A stretch of DNA of 64,000 nt from Lates calcarifer (lineage: Eukaryota; Chordata; Actinopteri; Centropomidae), in the NCBI RefSeq assembly GCF_001640805.2, contig NC_066838.1, forward strand, positions 19,526,749 through 19,590,748, written 5' to 3'. The notes under the pieces were generated by a model. It saw only the letters and a program-made list of their open reading frames with translations. It did not search any database and was not told the origin of the DNA. Within the stretch, counting starts at the first letter, position 1. Each line of letters starts with the position of its first letter. Position numbers and translations under genes: made by a program. This document shows positions 32,101-45,700 of this stretch, piece by piece.

Positions 32101-32541
32101 AGTTTTAACATTTCATGTCAATTCTGAAGCTGAAGCGATGAGGCATTTGACAGAAAATTAACCAACGACTGTTTGACAATGAATAAATGAGTGAAATAAT
32201 AATAGAATTACCACGTTCTGGCTTCTCAAATGAAACTCAAACTTTTTGCCATACGTAATGTTAAGTTGAACAATACAAACAATTTTTTACATTTTTTAGA
32301 CCAAACAATTGATTGATAATAGTTGATTAATCGAAAATAATAGTTAGTTGCAGCCTAATCAGTTTGTGCCATCACAAGATTTTTCACAGTAAAAGACTCA
32401 GATGCATGTGTCTCAGTTATATCTGTCTTTCGGTTTATGAATAGGAGTCCAACTCCTTCCATTCGCTTTCTTTGTTTGACAGAAGAGAACATCAGCTAAT
32501 GTTTGCTCAATTGAAAGGGCTGTGTGTGTGTGTGTGTGTGT

Positions 32542-32574
<33 letters not shown>

Positions 32575-35016
32575 TGGCAGGGGGCTGCTAATGTGTGGGA
32601 GTTGCTAGGTGCTAGAAGTTGTCTCCTCTTTAAATCTCTCTGCCTCCTCTTTCTCAAGCCTTACATCACCCTGGATAGTTATGTGACCAGCACTTTGATT
32701 CCTACTATTAGAAATGTTATTGATAGATTGTAGTTGTGTAAGTTGTCCTACTTTGCAGAGTCAAGTCAAAGATTCAGAAAGACTCAATAAACCACAGGAG
32801 CTTTTTTTGAATGGTCATGCTTTTTGATGGTATTATTACAGGAAAAAAAAATCATAAATGTCTCAAGAGACCTCAAATTCATCAAGACAACACGGTTGTT
32901 AGTTAGTTCCGGTTAAAGCTTATTAGAAGTATCTATTCCTGGTATAATTATATCCTCTTATATTTGCAAGGAAAGCTTCTGGTGCACATTTGGCCCCCGA
33001 GGACAGGAGTAGGAAATTAAATCTTAGTGTTGGTGTGTGGGGAGTGATTAGGTGGCAGAGCGAGGACAATAGAGAGCGGACATCCTGCCAGTTTGTTTTT
33101 AGCACAGGAGCCTTCCTGAGATTCTACATATCCTACATATAGATGTGCTGTTTATGGAAATGGAAGCAAAGTATGTTTCCTTCACACCATAATTCACATT
33201 CTCATACCTAAGGTGTCATATTTATGTGACAACAATCAGGGTAGACTGCCTGAGTGAAGTGATGTGCAATGTCATCATGCAGAGGACTGGTTCAATAGTG
33301 CCTCTGTAGTAAAAGTGGTTGTTGAGAATGATGAAAAAGGAAAGTTACTACTGGTTATTAAGGGCATTGTCTGCAGTATCAGACTGCAGACAAGCTACTG
33401 GTTTTAATGTCAGAAACACAGTTTGCACATTGATCAGAAATCTGTAATCAGCCGATAAGCATCAATTTGGCAAGTTTAGATATTCTGTGCATAAGTGCAA
33501 AAGTTTGAGGTTATGTGTAACTGTGCAGCTTAGGATATGGTATAATCGTGTCTGGTCAAGTGACTGTCAGTATAAATAGCACATAGTAAAATGGTAAATT
33601 GTCATTGCAGACTATGTTATGTTTGGACGGAGAAGGCTAGCTGTTTCCACTGTGTCCAGCCTCTGTACTAAGCTAAGCTAACTGGCTGCCAATCTTTCCT
33701 CAAACTGTCACCAGAGTGAAGAAGCACATTCCCAAATGTAAACTTTTACTTCAAGAGAATGCTTCTCATTATATAATTTTACTGATACTGAGACTAATTA
33801 ACAGACATGGATAAAGATTCTAATTCATCATCATGGAAAGAGTATCCTGTGATGATATTGTACTTCTCAGACATCTGTAGTTGTTTTACTCATTCAAAGT
33901 TGTAAATAAAGTTTAATATTGACTAATAATGGAAAGATGTGATAGGTACAGAGTTACACTGCCTGTGACTCAGTGAGTTAGTTTACTTTCCTGGAAAAAA
34001 TCCTGTCAGTGGGAAGGCATCAAGCTTGGTTAAATTATTTGCTCTCATATCAGTTTGGCATGGGTGTATGTGTCTGTTTGTGTTTGTACTGTGTGAATTT
34101 GAGGAGGATGATTGTGAAAGAACATTATAATAGTGTCAGCTGGACTCAGACCATAGAAAGAGACACTTTGTTTCTATTTCTGCTTGCTGACAATAGGAAA
34201 CTAAAGGTTTTCATTTTCAAAGTTGAGCGTCCACCTTCCTAAACTACATGTTCCTAAAATCCAAACTTAACTGTGTCTCTGTTCTGTAGGTTCTCCATAC
34301 TACGATAACGTCAGGCCTCTCTGCTACAGTGACTCAGATGCAGTGCTCTTGTGCTTTGACATCAGCCGACCAGACACGGTAGACAGTGCACTGAAGAAGG
34401 TATGGACAGCTGCAATGTAAACATGGCAGGATGACAACACTGCAGTGTTACAGGCTTAATTTTAGACAAGTGACAGTCTGGTGACACCATTTTATTTTAT
34501 TTTTTGTAGTGGAAAGCAGAGATCCAGGACTTCTGCCCCAGCACACGTATGCTGCTAATAGGCTGTAAGACAGACCTGCGCACTGATGTATGCACACGCA
34601 TGGAGCTGTCCAATCAGAAACAGAGTCCCATCTCCTATGAACAGGTTTGTGACTACTCTTGTGACTGCTCTATATGACTACATGACTACTCTCTCCTCAT
34701 TTGTGTGTATTTAATCTATTCTCGCTCACACTCAGTTTTACATTCATGTGTTTTTCCCCTCACGCTGTAGGGTTCATCCATGGCCAAGCAGGTTGGAGCA
34801 GAGGCTTACCTGGAGTGCTCAGCCTTCACATCAGAGAAGAGCATCCACAGTGTTTTCCGTACCGCAGCTCTGGCCTGCATGAACAAACTCCAGCCTGCCA
34901 ACAAACCCAGCCCTGTCCGCCGCCTCTCCAAGAGACTCCTCCACCTGCCCAGCAAGACAGAGCTCCTCTCCTCCACCTTCAGCAAGGACAAGTCCAAGAG
35001 CTGCTCCATCATGTGA
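29140..35016 (+). CDS. rnd1: Rho-family GTPase Rnd1 (Rho6)
   Basis: RND1 is a constitutively GTP-bound atypical Rho GTPase that antagonises RhoA and acts with plexins in cell rounding and axon guidance. Exons: 29140-29259, 29850-29937, 34290-34399, 34510-34644 and 34771-35016. The product is 232 aa, the human length. It opens [20 protein letters not shown]. The P-loop is GDVQCGKT (about 20-27), the switch I region [12 protein letters not shown], and switch [15 protein letters not shown]. The usual catalytic Gln is replaced by Ser, the hallmark of GTPase-dead Rnd proteins. The guanine-binding motif is GCKTDLRTD. The C-terminus is basic and ends CSIM, a farnesylation CAAX box (Met-type). Intron 2 is 4.35 kb and repeat-rich. 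The neighbours ddx23 and cacnb3 match human 12q13.12. Confidence 0.96.
30743..30769. repeat. Poly-T tract in rnd1 intron 2
   Basis: A run of about 27 T, flanked by unremarkable AT-rich sequence. It could be a reverse-oriented poly-A tail, but no retroelement body is recognisable beside it. Confidence 0.8.
30897..31085 (+). repeat. GATTAATC-family repeat copy (rnd1 intron 2)
   Basis: It begins TAGAGCTAAAACGATTAATTG and contains GCTGATTAATCAAGAAAATAA near its end. The opening matches the fish family start AGAGCTGAAACGATTAGTCG with few changes. Confidence 0.6.
31838..32356. repeat. Head-to-head pair of GATTAATC-family repeats (large inverted repeat)
   Basis: Copy 1 (31838-32065) begins GGCTGCAATTCATGATTATT and ends GAGCAACTAATC. 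Copy 2 (about 32125-32356) begins AGCTGAAGCGATGAGGCAT and ends CGAAAATAATAGTTAGTTGC then AGCC. The outer ends are near reverse complements over about 30 bases. An A-run (31929-31949) lies in copy 1. The two oppositely oriented copies lie within rnd1 intron 2. Confidence 0.65.
32521..32572. repeat. (TG)n microsatellite
   Basis: About 25 TG units interrupted once by GG near 32542, in rnd1 intron 2. Confidence 0.95.
33620..33700 (-). repeat. TAGCTTAGC-family fragment (rnd1 intron 2)
   Basis: CTAGCTGTTTCCACTGTGTC, then CAGCCTCTGTACTAAGCTAAGC, is the family core in reverse orientation. Only about 80 bp is preserved. Confidence 0.55.
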
Positions 35017-38000
35017 ATACCGCTGGGATCATGCTGGAAAAAACACAACACAGAAAGCAAGGACAAATTAACTGTACTGTAGCTGGCTCAGCAGGGGTGC
35101 GGGTTTTGTGCAGGGGAGAGAGAGCTCCGATGTGGATTTCTACAAAGCCTCTCTCTCTCCTTTGCATCCCAAACTCCCTTAGCCCCTTCAAAAAGATCAC
35201 TACACTCTCTATATTCGACTCTGACACTGAACGTTTGATCATGACTTGTCACCAGCACTCAGTGCAGAGACAGAGTGAAAAATGTTTGATGTTGATAATA
35301 TTTCTGATCACTTAAATAATCCCGTACAAAGAGAGCATAACAGGCACTTTAAGGTGCAGACCTGTTTTCTGCTCACATAAAGGTTGCTGTGATAGCTTAA
35401 ATAAGGTCAGTGCCTCCTCTCTTATATGAGGGAAGTGGTTGTAAACACTGCATTTGACTGCATTACTCTGATGAGACCTATTTGAAATTCTGATAGCGGT
35501 GCCCTTTTCCATCCATCTCTTGATTTGATCGTCCCTTTAAGGTCACAGTATGGGCTGAGTGACTAGATGAAATGTAAAATCTGAGCATGTACAGCTTGGG
35601 GAATTTTTTGAAACAGCGGCCCTTGAGGAAATTATTCCCCCAGCCGACCCCCTCACAGTATTTCGTTTGGGAATTAAAGCTGACAGTGGAGAAAAGGAGG
35701 GGAGAGAGGAAAGGGAGGGATTTGGCGAGCGGAGTTGTTCATTTGCAGAGGCAGTGGGAGGACGAGCTGAGAGCACATCTGAAGGAGCGCAATGTGACTC
35801 AGCACTCACATGAGCTGCAAAACGGTCTAGGGTGGACATGCTGTGACAAAAACAAACACAGAATCTGGGCCATGTAAACACCGTCCGAACATGTTTTTGT
35901 CAGGTCCCCTTTCATTACCCATCACCACAGCAGTCTTAATTGTTCAGTGTTATTAACCATAAGCCTTGATTTTTGTTGTGTTACGTTAATGATGCATCAT
36001 CTAACTATTCCCTGCTACCTTAAGAGCTGCTTAATGGATGCCAGTTTTTAATACACATTTTGCCAAAAATAAGTTTTTTTTAGCCTTTAACTTATTTGTT
36101 TTTATACAAGCCAAACTAGATGGGGAGATGGATTTATTTTAATGTACCAGAAAAGGTCTTTGTTTTTGAAGCCTCTGCCTCATTGATATTTGAAAAGTAT
36201 TTGTCCTCAACTGTGAACTCAGTGTCTCACGTGGGCCTGTTCACCATGCCACTGATTTAGCATTGCACTCCTACAAAATTGTCAAACTCATGATGGACAA
36301 CAAAAAAAAAGGATAAAAATCAATGCAGCATGAGCAGAGGTATTGTCTTTTTTTATTCCACTCATTCATCCTTGTCAAAACTTGTGCATATATTACCCAC
36401 AATTCAACTCAACAACTAAGAGTTCAGTGTGCTATGCCAGTAGTGGCTAATGGGCTGAAAGGTGATCAAAGGTGGCTACAGAGGTCTGGTAGACTCAATT
36501 TATAAAATTTTCTACCCAAAACTGTAAACAGATTTTGACGTGTAAAATTGTTGGAGTTCACTTTTAAGCAAAATTTTTCATTTTTAACATTTTTTCAAAA
36601 TTGCTCCTCCTGCCACTTTATGCCTGGATATCTGCATGGTTGGTATTAGATTTCAAGGCTTGCAGACAATGCAGACTGGAGCACTCGTGATTGAGATCAG
36701 AAACCGAGCAAGGATGAATATAAGCATAAAATATTGTTTCAGAAATATCTTTCTAATGCTGGTGTTGTGTCAAAGACTGTTTCCCTATTGATATGTGTTT
36801 CCTTCCTTACCTACATCTGAACCAAACCTTATTTCTAACCCCAACCTGTTGTCTTATGAGATGTTTAACCGGACCCCAACCTTACTCTAACCTAAGCCAT
36901 AAGCCCAACCACAGAAGGGGCTGCTGTGCTACAGGAAATCATATTTTAATGGGAGGGAAAGATTATCTGAAGGGGGAACAGACTTTTACACAAGTATGAC
37001 TCTGCCATCGCTCCACAAGCACATAGAGTCCTGGGTACAACCAACCCTCTCCTGAGGTTTGGAATCTAAAACCAACCATATCTGCAACCAACAGGGGGTG
37101 GGGGGGTGGATGAACTGAATCACAGGCTGGTCCTGTCTGGAGAAAGAGCTTCTTTTTTTCATTTGATGCTCTAAAAATATTTTTATTTTATTTTTAAACT
37201 TCCCTGCAAAGTATTCTTGACATTTTCCACTTCTAAAATAGATCCCACCCCCCTGGATGTTTCTACTTGCTTGTGGCTGTCTCTGGTGTTTTTGTAGCTG
37301 TTGATATCGTTCCTGTATTCACTTGAGTCTTCTGGCATTAGCGGCTGTTGACAGCTCGGCTAATGGAGGACTTGATGATTTGTAGGTCTGCACCGAGAAG
37401 CCCCTGACTTCTCTGGATGTACAGAACACTGGAATTTAACGTGTTGCCTAGCAACAGTGTGAGCAGGACTCCTGTCTCCCAGAGAGAGGGAGGGATGGTT
37501 CTCAGAGAGGGCGCCTCACCTTTTATTTGTAGCATTAGATAGAAGCCACAACGAAGGTGATGGCTGGACATTTCAGGGAGCAGTGGACTGTTAAAGATCT
37601 CTCTGTGGGTTTTAAAGACTCCACGCCGGTAGCAACTACAAGTGGGTTGTTTGGAAACAGCATGCCATCTAAAACGTGTCTCTGCGGCTCTGCTGCAGTC
37701 ATTATTTCACATGTCCTGTCTGGAGCATTGTGCTATCCTAAACAAAAGCTAAGTTTAGCTCAGTATACATTTCAGGGTTTCTGCAGGGTTCTGACTTTTT
37801 TTAATGCCACATAGACTTTAATGTAAAACAAAAATATGGAGGTATGATGGAAATGAAGACATGGACTAGAATTATTATAATTTAATACACTTCACATAAA
37901 TATATATAATATATAACAGTAATTCATAATGATAGAATTAATAAAATAAATTTGACCTGGTAAGCAACTGAAAATTAAATGATGGATCCGTCAATGAGTT

Positions 38001-40754
38001 TGTCCAAGTTCACTAAAGTTTTTGTCAAAATGAAACAGTTTCTGCTACAGGTGTGATGGTGCTGACTGAAACTCTACAAAAAGGGACTGAGCACTTTCCT
38101 GCAGCTCAATCCATTATTATAACAATCCAATTTTTAGTTGAGATATTAAATTAAATGCTTTTCAAGGCTTTTTAAGACCTGCAGATACCTTGCATCTCAC
38201 AGCTCTCTCTTGCTCGTTTTTGACAGACAGATTTGTTTTGTTGTACATATCCTTCCTCTTAAAATTGTTTATAAGAAATCCCCCAAAAGAATGTTACTGA
38301 AGCAAAACAAAATGTTTGTGTCAAGTTGCCGATTATGGCTTAAATTATTGACTGAATTCTGTATTTGTTATTGTCATATGCTATTTTCATCTTTAAATCT
38401 TTATTTAAATAAATATGTCTGAAGCTCTGTTACAAGTCAGTGTTTTTTTGTATGTGAAAGCCACTACAATGATTCTGAAAAAATGAACACTACTAAACTT
38501 TAAACACAAATATTATAAATGTATATAAATATACATATTAAACATACAGGCATTAAACATTTGGGAGTCCATTTAATTTTTTTCCCTTTATTTTAATTTC
38601 TGTATCTCTTCAGTCATGTCAAAGAGCACCAGATTGTACTTCTCAGTTTCAGGAGCCATATCAAATATGAACAAATGATTATTTGGGTGCTTTGAATCAA
38701 ATTCAAGGCTCCTCGAGATAAACAAAGACTTGCAGTGCCTGGTCTATTTTGTCTCCAGAAAGAATGATAATATGTGCTTGTTCTCAGGCCATGGGCACAG
38801 TAGTTCACTACATTCTCTCACTAATAAAGCCAAGATACAGATAACATATTATTCCACTGTATGTCTGACTGAAAGGCCAAATGATTTACCCTGAACTCCT
38901 GAGGGTTCAAAATAAAACAGTTTTGGTTCAGTGTTATAATGAAGTGCAGTCATTTGTGTTAATTTGTATTTCTGGACATGAAGCTGGACTTTTTTTGTCT
39001 TCAGTCCCTAAGGACTGTGTGGCCTGCAATTAGATGATGGCAGGAGTTTTACAGTACACACAACCACATGTCCAATGCCACATTCACACACTGTGTTATA
39101 TACATAATGATAAAACTTTCATACCATTCTTAACAGGCTATTTGTGAACATGTTTTAAATGCCACCAAATAATTAGCTTTTTACATTATCTGTTAATTAT
39201 TAAATCACATACATGGTCAAAGGTTAAACTGGTGCTAATTATGAGGAAATTAGAGAGTCGTTTAAGAGCAGATGTTGATTTCCAGAGCATAATTTCTTGA
39301 AATAACTCCATTTAAATAAAAAAAATGAGAAAATATAAACAACCTCCTATAACCCAATGAATGAAATATAAAAAATCCAATTAATGAAAATAAAAATGGG
39401 CAATCTCTTCTTGGTGTCATGGGGAGGATATTTACCAGAGGCCCAGTATTTCTAAAATTGTGACTACAACCCTGGTTATAACAAAGTGTTTATGTTGCCT
39501 TTTTGGCCAACTTTTGCCTTGTACATTTAAAAGATTGCACAAGTGGATTCTCTATGTTTTAGAGATACTTAATGAGCAATTTCAGGTACTGTCTTTTTCA
39601 CTGAAATAGACTTGTACAATTTTGGAATCAAACTTTAAAAATAAAAATAAATAAAGCTTTGCCGTTTCAGAAAATGCAGTGTCAAGCAAGGTCAGACTCA
39701 CAAACACAGACAAAATATTTCTCTGAGCTAACACCTCATCACTGCACACATGCACTCAACACAGCAGAGATAGAAAATACTGCAGCAATAAGAAGATGCT
39801 CAGGATGTGATCTAATGTGTAGGATCTCTTTTGGTATTGATCCTACTTGGTGGTAGTGATACTTTAGGGATCAATCTACCCATCCATAGTTATACTAACC
39901 AGTAAGGGCTCATATTTGGTCAAGGCCATAACAGATTCAGTTGAGTAATTTCACAAAGAACAAAATATTCCATTGAGAATATTAAAAACTTGAGCATCTG
40001 TGTCAAAAGGTCATTCTACTGTTACTACAGTTTTTCTCTTTCCCTTTTCTTTCCTTTTCCCTTTTACTTTTTCCTTATGTAACTAACCATCCTCCCTGAC
40101 CTTCATTATTATATTTGCTTAGTCTTTCACTTGACTGATAAAGGCTCTTATCGGGATCTCCCTGGCTACGTCCTGCTGTCACACTCTGCCCACTGATGAT
40201 ATGACCTGGATGAAATGGCTGAATATTTGTCATTCCTGAACTATCACATACAGGATGCAGCAGCAACTCCTGACCCCCTTTATCCATTACCTTTGTACAA
40301 TAGAAGCAGAGGAAACTGTGAGAATATGCTCTGCATCACCGGTCTCAGATAAATTTAATCTCTCGTCGACTCCAACATTGATTTTCCGCAGCTGGAAATG
40401 GAAAAGTGGTTTGATTGTCTTTTGGATAAACTGTGCTGCCAGCCTCTACGTCTACAACTCTCCTCCCTCTTATCTTCTCTTACAGTTTCTCTGTCTCCAT
40501 GTCTCTCTCACACAGATAGATGCACACATACACACATTTATCAAAAAAAATTGGCCCATGTACATTACATGTCTCTGCAAATCAGATAAACCTCTGATGA
40601 AGGCACATTGAGTCTGTCATCCACAGTGGGTTGCTCCAAGGCATGATTATACTGCACAACCACAGTGGATGTAGAATTCATGCTCTGCAGTCAATCTCCG
40701 ACAAAGACTGCACCTTTTTCAGACTATTTGTGCTGGTATTTCTGCAGACTATGT

Positions 40755-40890
40755 TTAAAGGGACAGTTCAACATGTTCAGAGTTCACTACTTAACTTTCA
40801 GATACTGTAGATGTCTATATGGTAAACATGAATCTACAGTCAGCAGCCTCTTAACTTAGCTTAGCTTAGCGTAAAGAAAATATGATAATG
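40755..40890 (+). repeat. TAGCTTAGC-family repeat copy
   Basis: It contains TTAAAGGGACAGTTCAACAT, TATGGTAAACATGAATCTAC, AGTCAGCAGCCTC and TTAGCTTAGCTTAGCGTAAAG, in the order usual for this fish family. Confidence 0.65.
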
Positions 40891-41759
40891 CTGCCAATAA
40901 TCCCTCAAATACTCAAAGCAGCGAAGATGGCAGTACAAACATGAGACCTTCCATAACTTGCTGCAGTGTTGGCAGTTTTGGGAAAGTTCTGGAGCACCAC
41001 AATGGTCAAAGTACTGTTGGATGGGTAAATGAATGATGGGCTGGTGCCGGATAATTTGGGGTAACAGTTGTGTTGTTATGGGGGTGGCTGAAGACATGCT
41101 GACCTAACAGATAAGAGAGTGAAATCGATCCTATCATTTGTTTCCCAAAATGTCCAAATATTCCTTTAACTCAGCTCTACTATTTTATAGGGATGAGAGA
41201 TATCTGTAGACTGATTTAGTTTTCCTTTCATCAGATGTTTATTTTATTGTTTTTGTACATAATTGTATTTTTTTACTTGGGGATGCATACAGAGGATAAA
41301 AAAATGGACTAAAAAAATAAATAAATAAATACACAGAAAAAAGAAGCAGGCAGCTGCACTGCTGATTTATTGGTAAAATTACCTCCATGTCCACGATAGT
41401 TTCTGAAAATCAATTTATGCTTGAAAATAGACGTACAGGCCAACAATGACACATGTATGGCACTGACATATTGGATGTAAACTAATGAACAGGTCAGCAG
41501 CAAGTGATCTATGCAGTCTAGACATTTGTCCCTTCCTCGGTGGATGGATGGTGCCTGCAGCAGAGACAGTGCGACTGTTGAGGATCAGGATCAGGAACCG
41601 GAGGAGGGATGATTTAGGGAAGAGAGCTGCCATCCGAAACCCTCTCGGGGAGTCAGGGAAAATGGTTGCAGTGCAGCGTGGCTCATTACCACATAAGCAC
41701 ATCATCTATCAGATGTGGTAGCACGCACACACACACATAAAAACATGCACACCATGTAG

Positions 41760-41956
41760 TCTCACACACACACACACACACATACACACATTTGTATGAT
41801 CAACCTATCAGACCTCTCCACCATCGCAGCAGCAGCAGCAGCAGCAGAGACGGAGTCAAAGGGTTGATGAGAGGATGAAGCTACAGTATGCTGCCTGGTT
41901 ACTGATGAGCTATCTGCAGATTGACATATAGGTTACATTCCCTCATATGCCTGGCT

Positions 41957-42004
<48 letters not shown>
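41760..42004. repeat. Cluster of CA and CAG microsatellites
   Basis: A CA tract lies at about 41765-41790, seven CAG units at about 41827-41847, and a CA tract of about 22 units at 41960-42004. All are non-coding and likely polymorphic. Confidence 0.9.
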
Positions 42005-42009
<5 letters not shown>

Positions 42010-42235
42010 CTATAACTGTGAGCTTTGCCACAGCTGCACTGACAGTGTGATAACTCTTGTCTATGGATGGAAAATGGGGTTGTATGTCAAAGGCTCAGCT
42101 GGGTGAGGAGTGTCCCATATGGCCATCTGCCTCTCTGTGGTTCCCTCCATCAGACATTGTCACTATGATGTTTTTCCACTTTATATATACTGTATATATC
42201 TTTCCCATCTACTGTATGTCTACATAAGCCATGTA

Positions 42236-42370
42236 CTGTAAAGTCATTGTTTGACATTTTGGGAAACTGTCTTAATTGCTTATTTTCTTATTTCTTGCTG
42301 AGAGTCAGATGAGAAGATAAACACCACCCAAGGAAACAAAATCCACCAATCAGCACCTCCCTAATTAACA
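42236..42370 (+). repeat. TAGCTTAGC-family repeat copy with internal deletion
   Basis: GTTTGACATTTTGGGAAAC, then CTTGCTGAGAGTCAGATGAG, is followed directly by GGAAACAAAATCCACCAATC and AGCACCTCCCTAATTAAC. The usual middle part with TAGCTTAGC is missing, so this is an internally deleted copy. Confidence 0.6.
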
Positions 42371-42650
42371 CAGTGTATGGTTGCTACCTCCACCTAGGAG
42401 GTAATGTGTTGACCCTTGTCTGTTTTTTGTTTTTTTGTTTATTTGTCAGTAGGAAGTACTGAACTGACTTGCACCATACTTGGTGGAGGGATGGGGCATG
42501 GGTCAGGGAAGAACCCATTAGATTTTTGTGTGGATCCTGAATGATTTTTTGTTTGTTTTTACTTTCTTTAAGACAGACATAGTTATGGTGTATGTATTGT
42601 GTATTATACAAACTCTGTGAGTTTGTATAATTTGGTGTAGATCCAGATAC

Positions 42651-42691
<41 letters not shown>

Positions 42692-42720
42692 CCAGATCTG
42701 GTGGGGGGGGGGGGGGGGGG
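42651..42720. repeat. (AAT)n microsatellite next to a G18 homopolymer
   Basis: About 13 AAT units (42651-42690), a 12-bp spacer, then 18 G (42703-42720). Both tracts are unstable sequence types, and the G tract is a likely assembly weak point. Confidence 0.95.
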
Positions 42721-45700
42721 TATCACACTGTCGTCCCTCCTCTAAAGAAAGGATCAGATTAGCAGCCAACACTGGCTCAAATATAACAAAAAAATCAAAG
42801 CTGAATTTCTCTGATTGTACCGGACTTATCGCAGTGAAGTTTTGTTCAATCAGTCCGTCTCTCTCTGTCTGATTGCTCAGTCCAAAGTTGCACTGATGTG
42901 ACAGGTTCAGGCAGCAGGGCAGCTCTCAGCCTGTGAACGTCTGTGTGCTTTGGGCTACTCAATGAGGCACACAAACATCACCAGACAGCACACACCACAG
43001 CCTTTCTATAGTGAACCCTGAGGACTGACTCACATTAATATTAACCACATTAAACTGTATTAGCATACTGTGCATAATGTGCCACAAACAAACAACAATA
43101 AAATTATCATTTTTTTCTAATTACATTTGCTGCTGTAAACACTGCGATTCAGCCAAGTTTCTTTGTCAGCTGTGCCAGTGCTGTCCCATTATCTCTACAT
43201 GCGTGTGTCTGTGAGTACTGTATTTGCAGCTAACAGCATCCATGCGTGATGATGTACATGCGAATTGGTGTATGAATGTGTGCCATTGTGTGCTGTGTAT
43301 ACTAAGCAGTTTATCTCGTCTGCTCCGCATATTTTCTTGCTCCCAAGTGCAGCGAGGTGAGCCAGGTTCACACACCCTGGCGCTTGCTCAGCTCCAAGCT
43401 CAGGTCTGCCGGAATGATAAGACCCCTTGTGCCCCTTGCCAGAGGTAAATAGACTCCCTTGGTGCGACTAGCCTGTCGCCCCCTTTCCCCTCATTTGCCA
43501 TATTATGGCACACCACTAGAAAACCCCTGTTTATGCACACTGTTCACCTTCACCAGATCTAACCCCCCCAACTTCATGCCCATGCGCCCCATTTGGCACA
43601 CCCTGAGGGCATGTCAAGAGTGAGCGCTCTTCTAGCGGTTTAATTAGACAACCACGCCTGACATGGGGTGAATATGCAGGGAGGGGAGCCAAGGCTTGGG
43701 ATGGGGGTCGACCAGAGTTGGGGGAGAGGGGTTATTGTTGTAGATGTAGTGTGTACATCTGGAGAACAACTAAACACAGTGATATCTGTGCCATCCAATC
43801 ATGTGGCTCCAACAAAAACCTGTTTCTGGGGCTTTTTAAGTGGTAAATATTTGCTGATCAGTGGAGTCTTTTCCATGTTATATCTTAAAACCAGTCAGAC
43901 CATAAGAATTGACTCTAAACAACATGACTTGTCAACCCCTAAATATTGATCTCTTTGCTTACACAAAGGCTAACTTTAACTGTTATCAATAGTCAGCTGT
44001 TTCCAAATTAGGTAATAGTCAACATTACACAATGGTGGCTTTTAATACTACATTTTCACCTCAAATGTGCTGAATTCACCTATGGATGAATAACAAGTAA
44101 CTGAATGGACCTCTGTGGAGAGACATCTCCAGTTAATTGCGCCTGTGTGTTTATCTCATGTCATCCCATGTCTCTCCTCATCTTTCTGCCTCTTGTCACT
44201 GCCCCTTTGCTGTGTCTTCACTGTGGAAACACCAAAGATAAGGCAGCAGCACATAAAGATCATATCAGTGCAATGATAATAAGCACAATTCTGAGATTCA
44301 GCTGTTGTACTACGCATTACTCACTGGGGGCAAACTGTAGACATATTGTATAAGACAAGCTCCTAATGGCAAACGTAGGGTAGTCATGGCAACGGTGAAG
44401 CGCCAATGTATAAAGACAGTGTGTTTTTGTGTGTGAGTGATGTATGTCAGCACTTTGCAGAGGCACAAAATGTCACCAACGCTGAAAAGAAACAACACCC
44501 TGAGATGTTCATGGCATGAAGTGCAAATGTTTTCACCTAAAACTGGTGCCAGCAACATTCATACATCATACACATGAGTCAGTCTTTAATTATAATGAAG
44601 CATAACGTGTAGCTGTGAGAATAAAAGTATAACTCACTATGGATAGAAATTGTAGTGTGATAATATCTACACTGTATTTCTGAAGAATGTTTCTTTGTTA
44701 TGCCGACACAATTACTGCTATTGTCACACATTATGTGACTTAAGCATTGCTGTATAAGCTGGTTATAACCATATATTTACTTAGCTTGTGACAACAGGAG
44801 TATAAGTGGCATTCACAACATATGATTGAAACCGCATTTACACATTATAATATCTCCCTCTCTCAGTGAAAAGTATAGACATGTGGTGCAGTTTCATTAA
44901 ATAAAATCCAATATGAAAACTAACTCAATCAATTCAGCTAATCTTATGAGCAACATATTTTTTAAAATCTGGTTTCATGTGATAACAAATGGCTACAAAT
45001 ACATTTTAAAAATACTACAAGATTAGCACTATAGCTGACCACCTTGGAATAATGTGTGAACACCTCCAAGTTTGAATAAAGGGTGTTTTCCTGTTCTTCC
45101 CACACATTGCATGAATGCAGCAATGGTCAGAGCATAAAGATTAGTTAAGTAGTCCAGATCAGTGTTTCTCAAACCCTGGTCAGACACATCAGTGCTTTTC
45201 TATCTTGTTGTTAGGTAGTCCCTGGCTTATTGCCTGGTGTTATTAGGCCCTGAAAATAATCTAATTAAATATATCAGTCCCTTAAACAATAGAATACAAT
45301 AGACCTTGTGTCAAACCAAGAAAAACACAGATTTAATTAATAACACTCATCATGTTTGCATGACATTTGGGTACTTAAGTTTCAGGGCTGTGGTATTATG
45401 CATGCTGGCTGACTGTCACGGCTTACTGGGACACCTAAATGGAACAACACTGTTGATGCTATTATTAACACCTGTGCTTTTACTGCTATCTGCTGTGAAA
45501 AAGGCCAATGAGACAAACTCTTTAGAACACACAGTCCTTAGCAGATTAGTAGTTACAGTGTGAGATAGAGGGAATTCATAATTAATTTCATGACCAGCTT
45601 TCATCCTTTTTATCCTTTCATTCAACCTTGTTTAGATTAGACAAAGAAAAAACAAATGATCACAGTCCAGTATATAAAATGCAACTCTGACATTTACTGT

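Noticed and set aside
33841..33920. GTGATGA string in rnd1 intron 2 as a snoRNA
   Set aside because: No downstream CTGA box or closing stem.
34701..35315. 204-codon plus-strand frame covering the last rnd1 exon
   Set aside because: Reads the final rnd1 exon out of frame and runs through its acceptor; the frame ending CSIM is the real one.
41485..41721. 78-codon plus-strand frame
   Set aside because: No homology, no splice sites in phase and ordinary intergenic base use.
42651..42720. CRISPR-like or structured array in the AAT/G-run region
   Set aside because: Simple microsatellite and homopolymer; there are no spaced direct repeats anywhere in the window.
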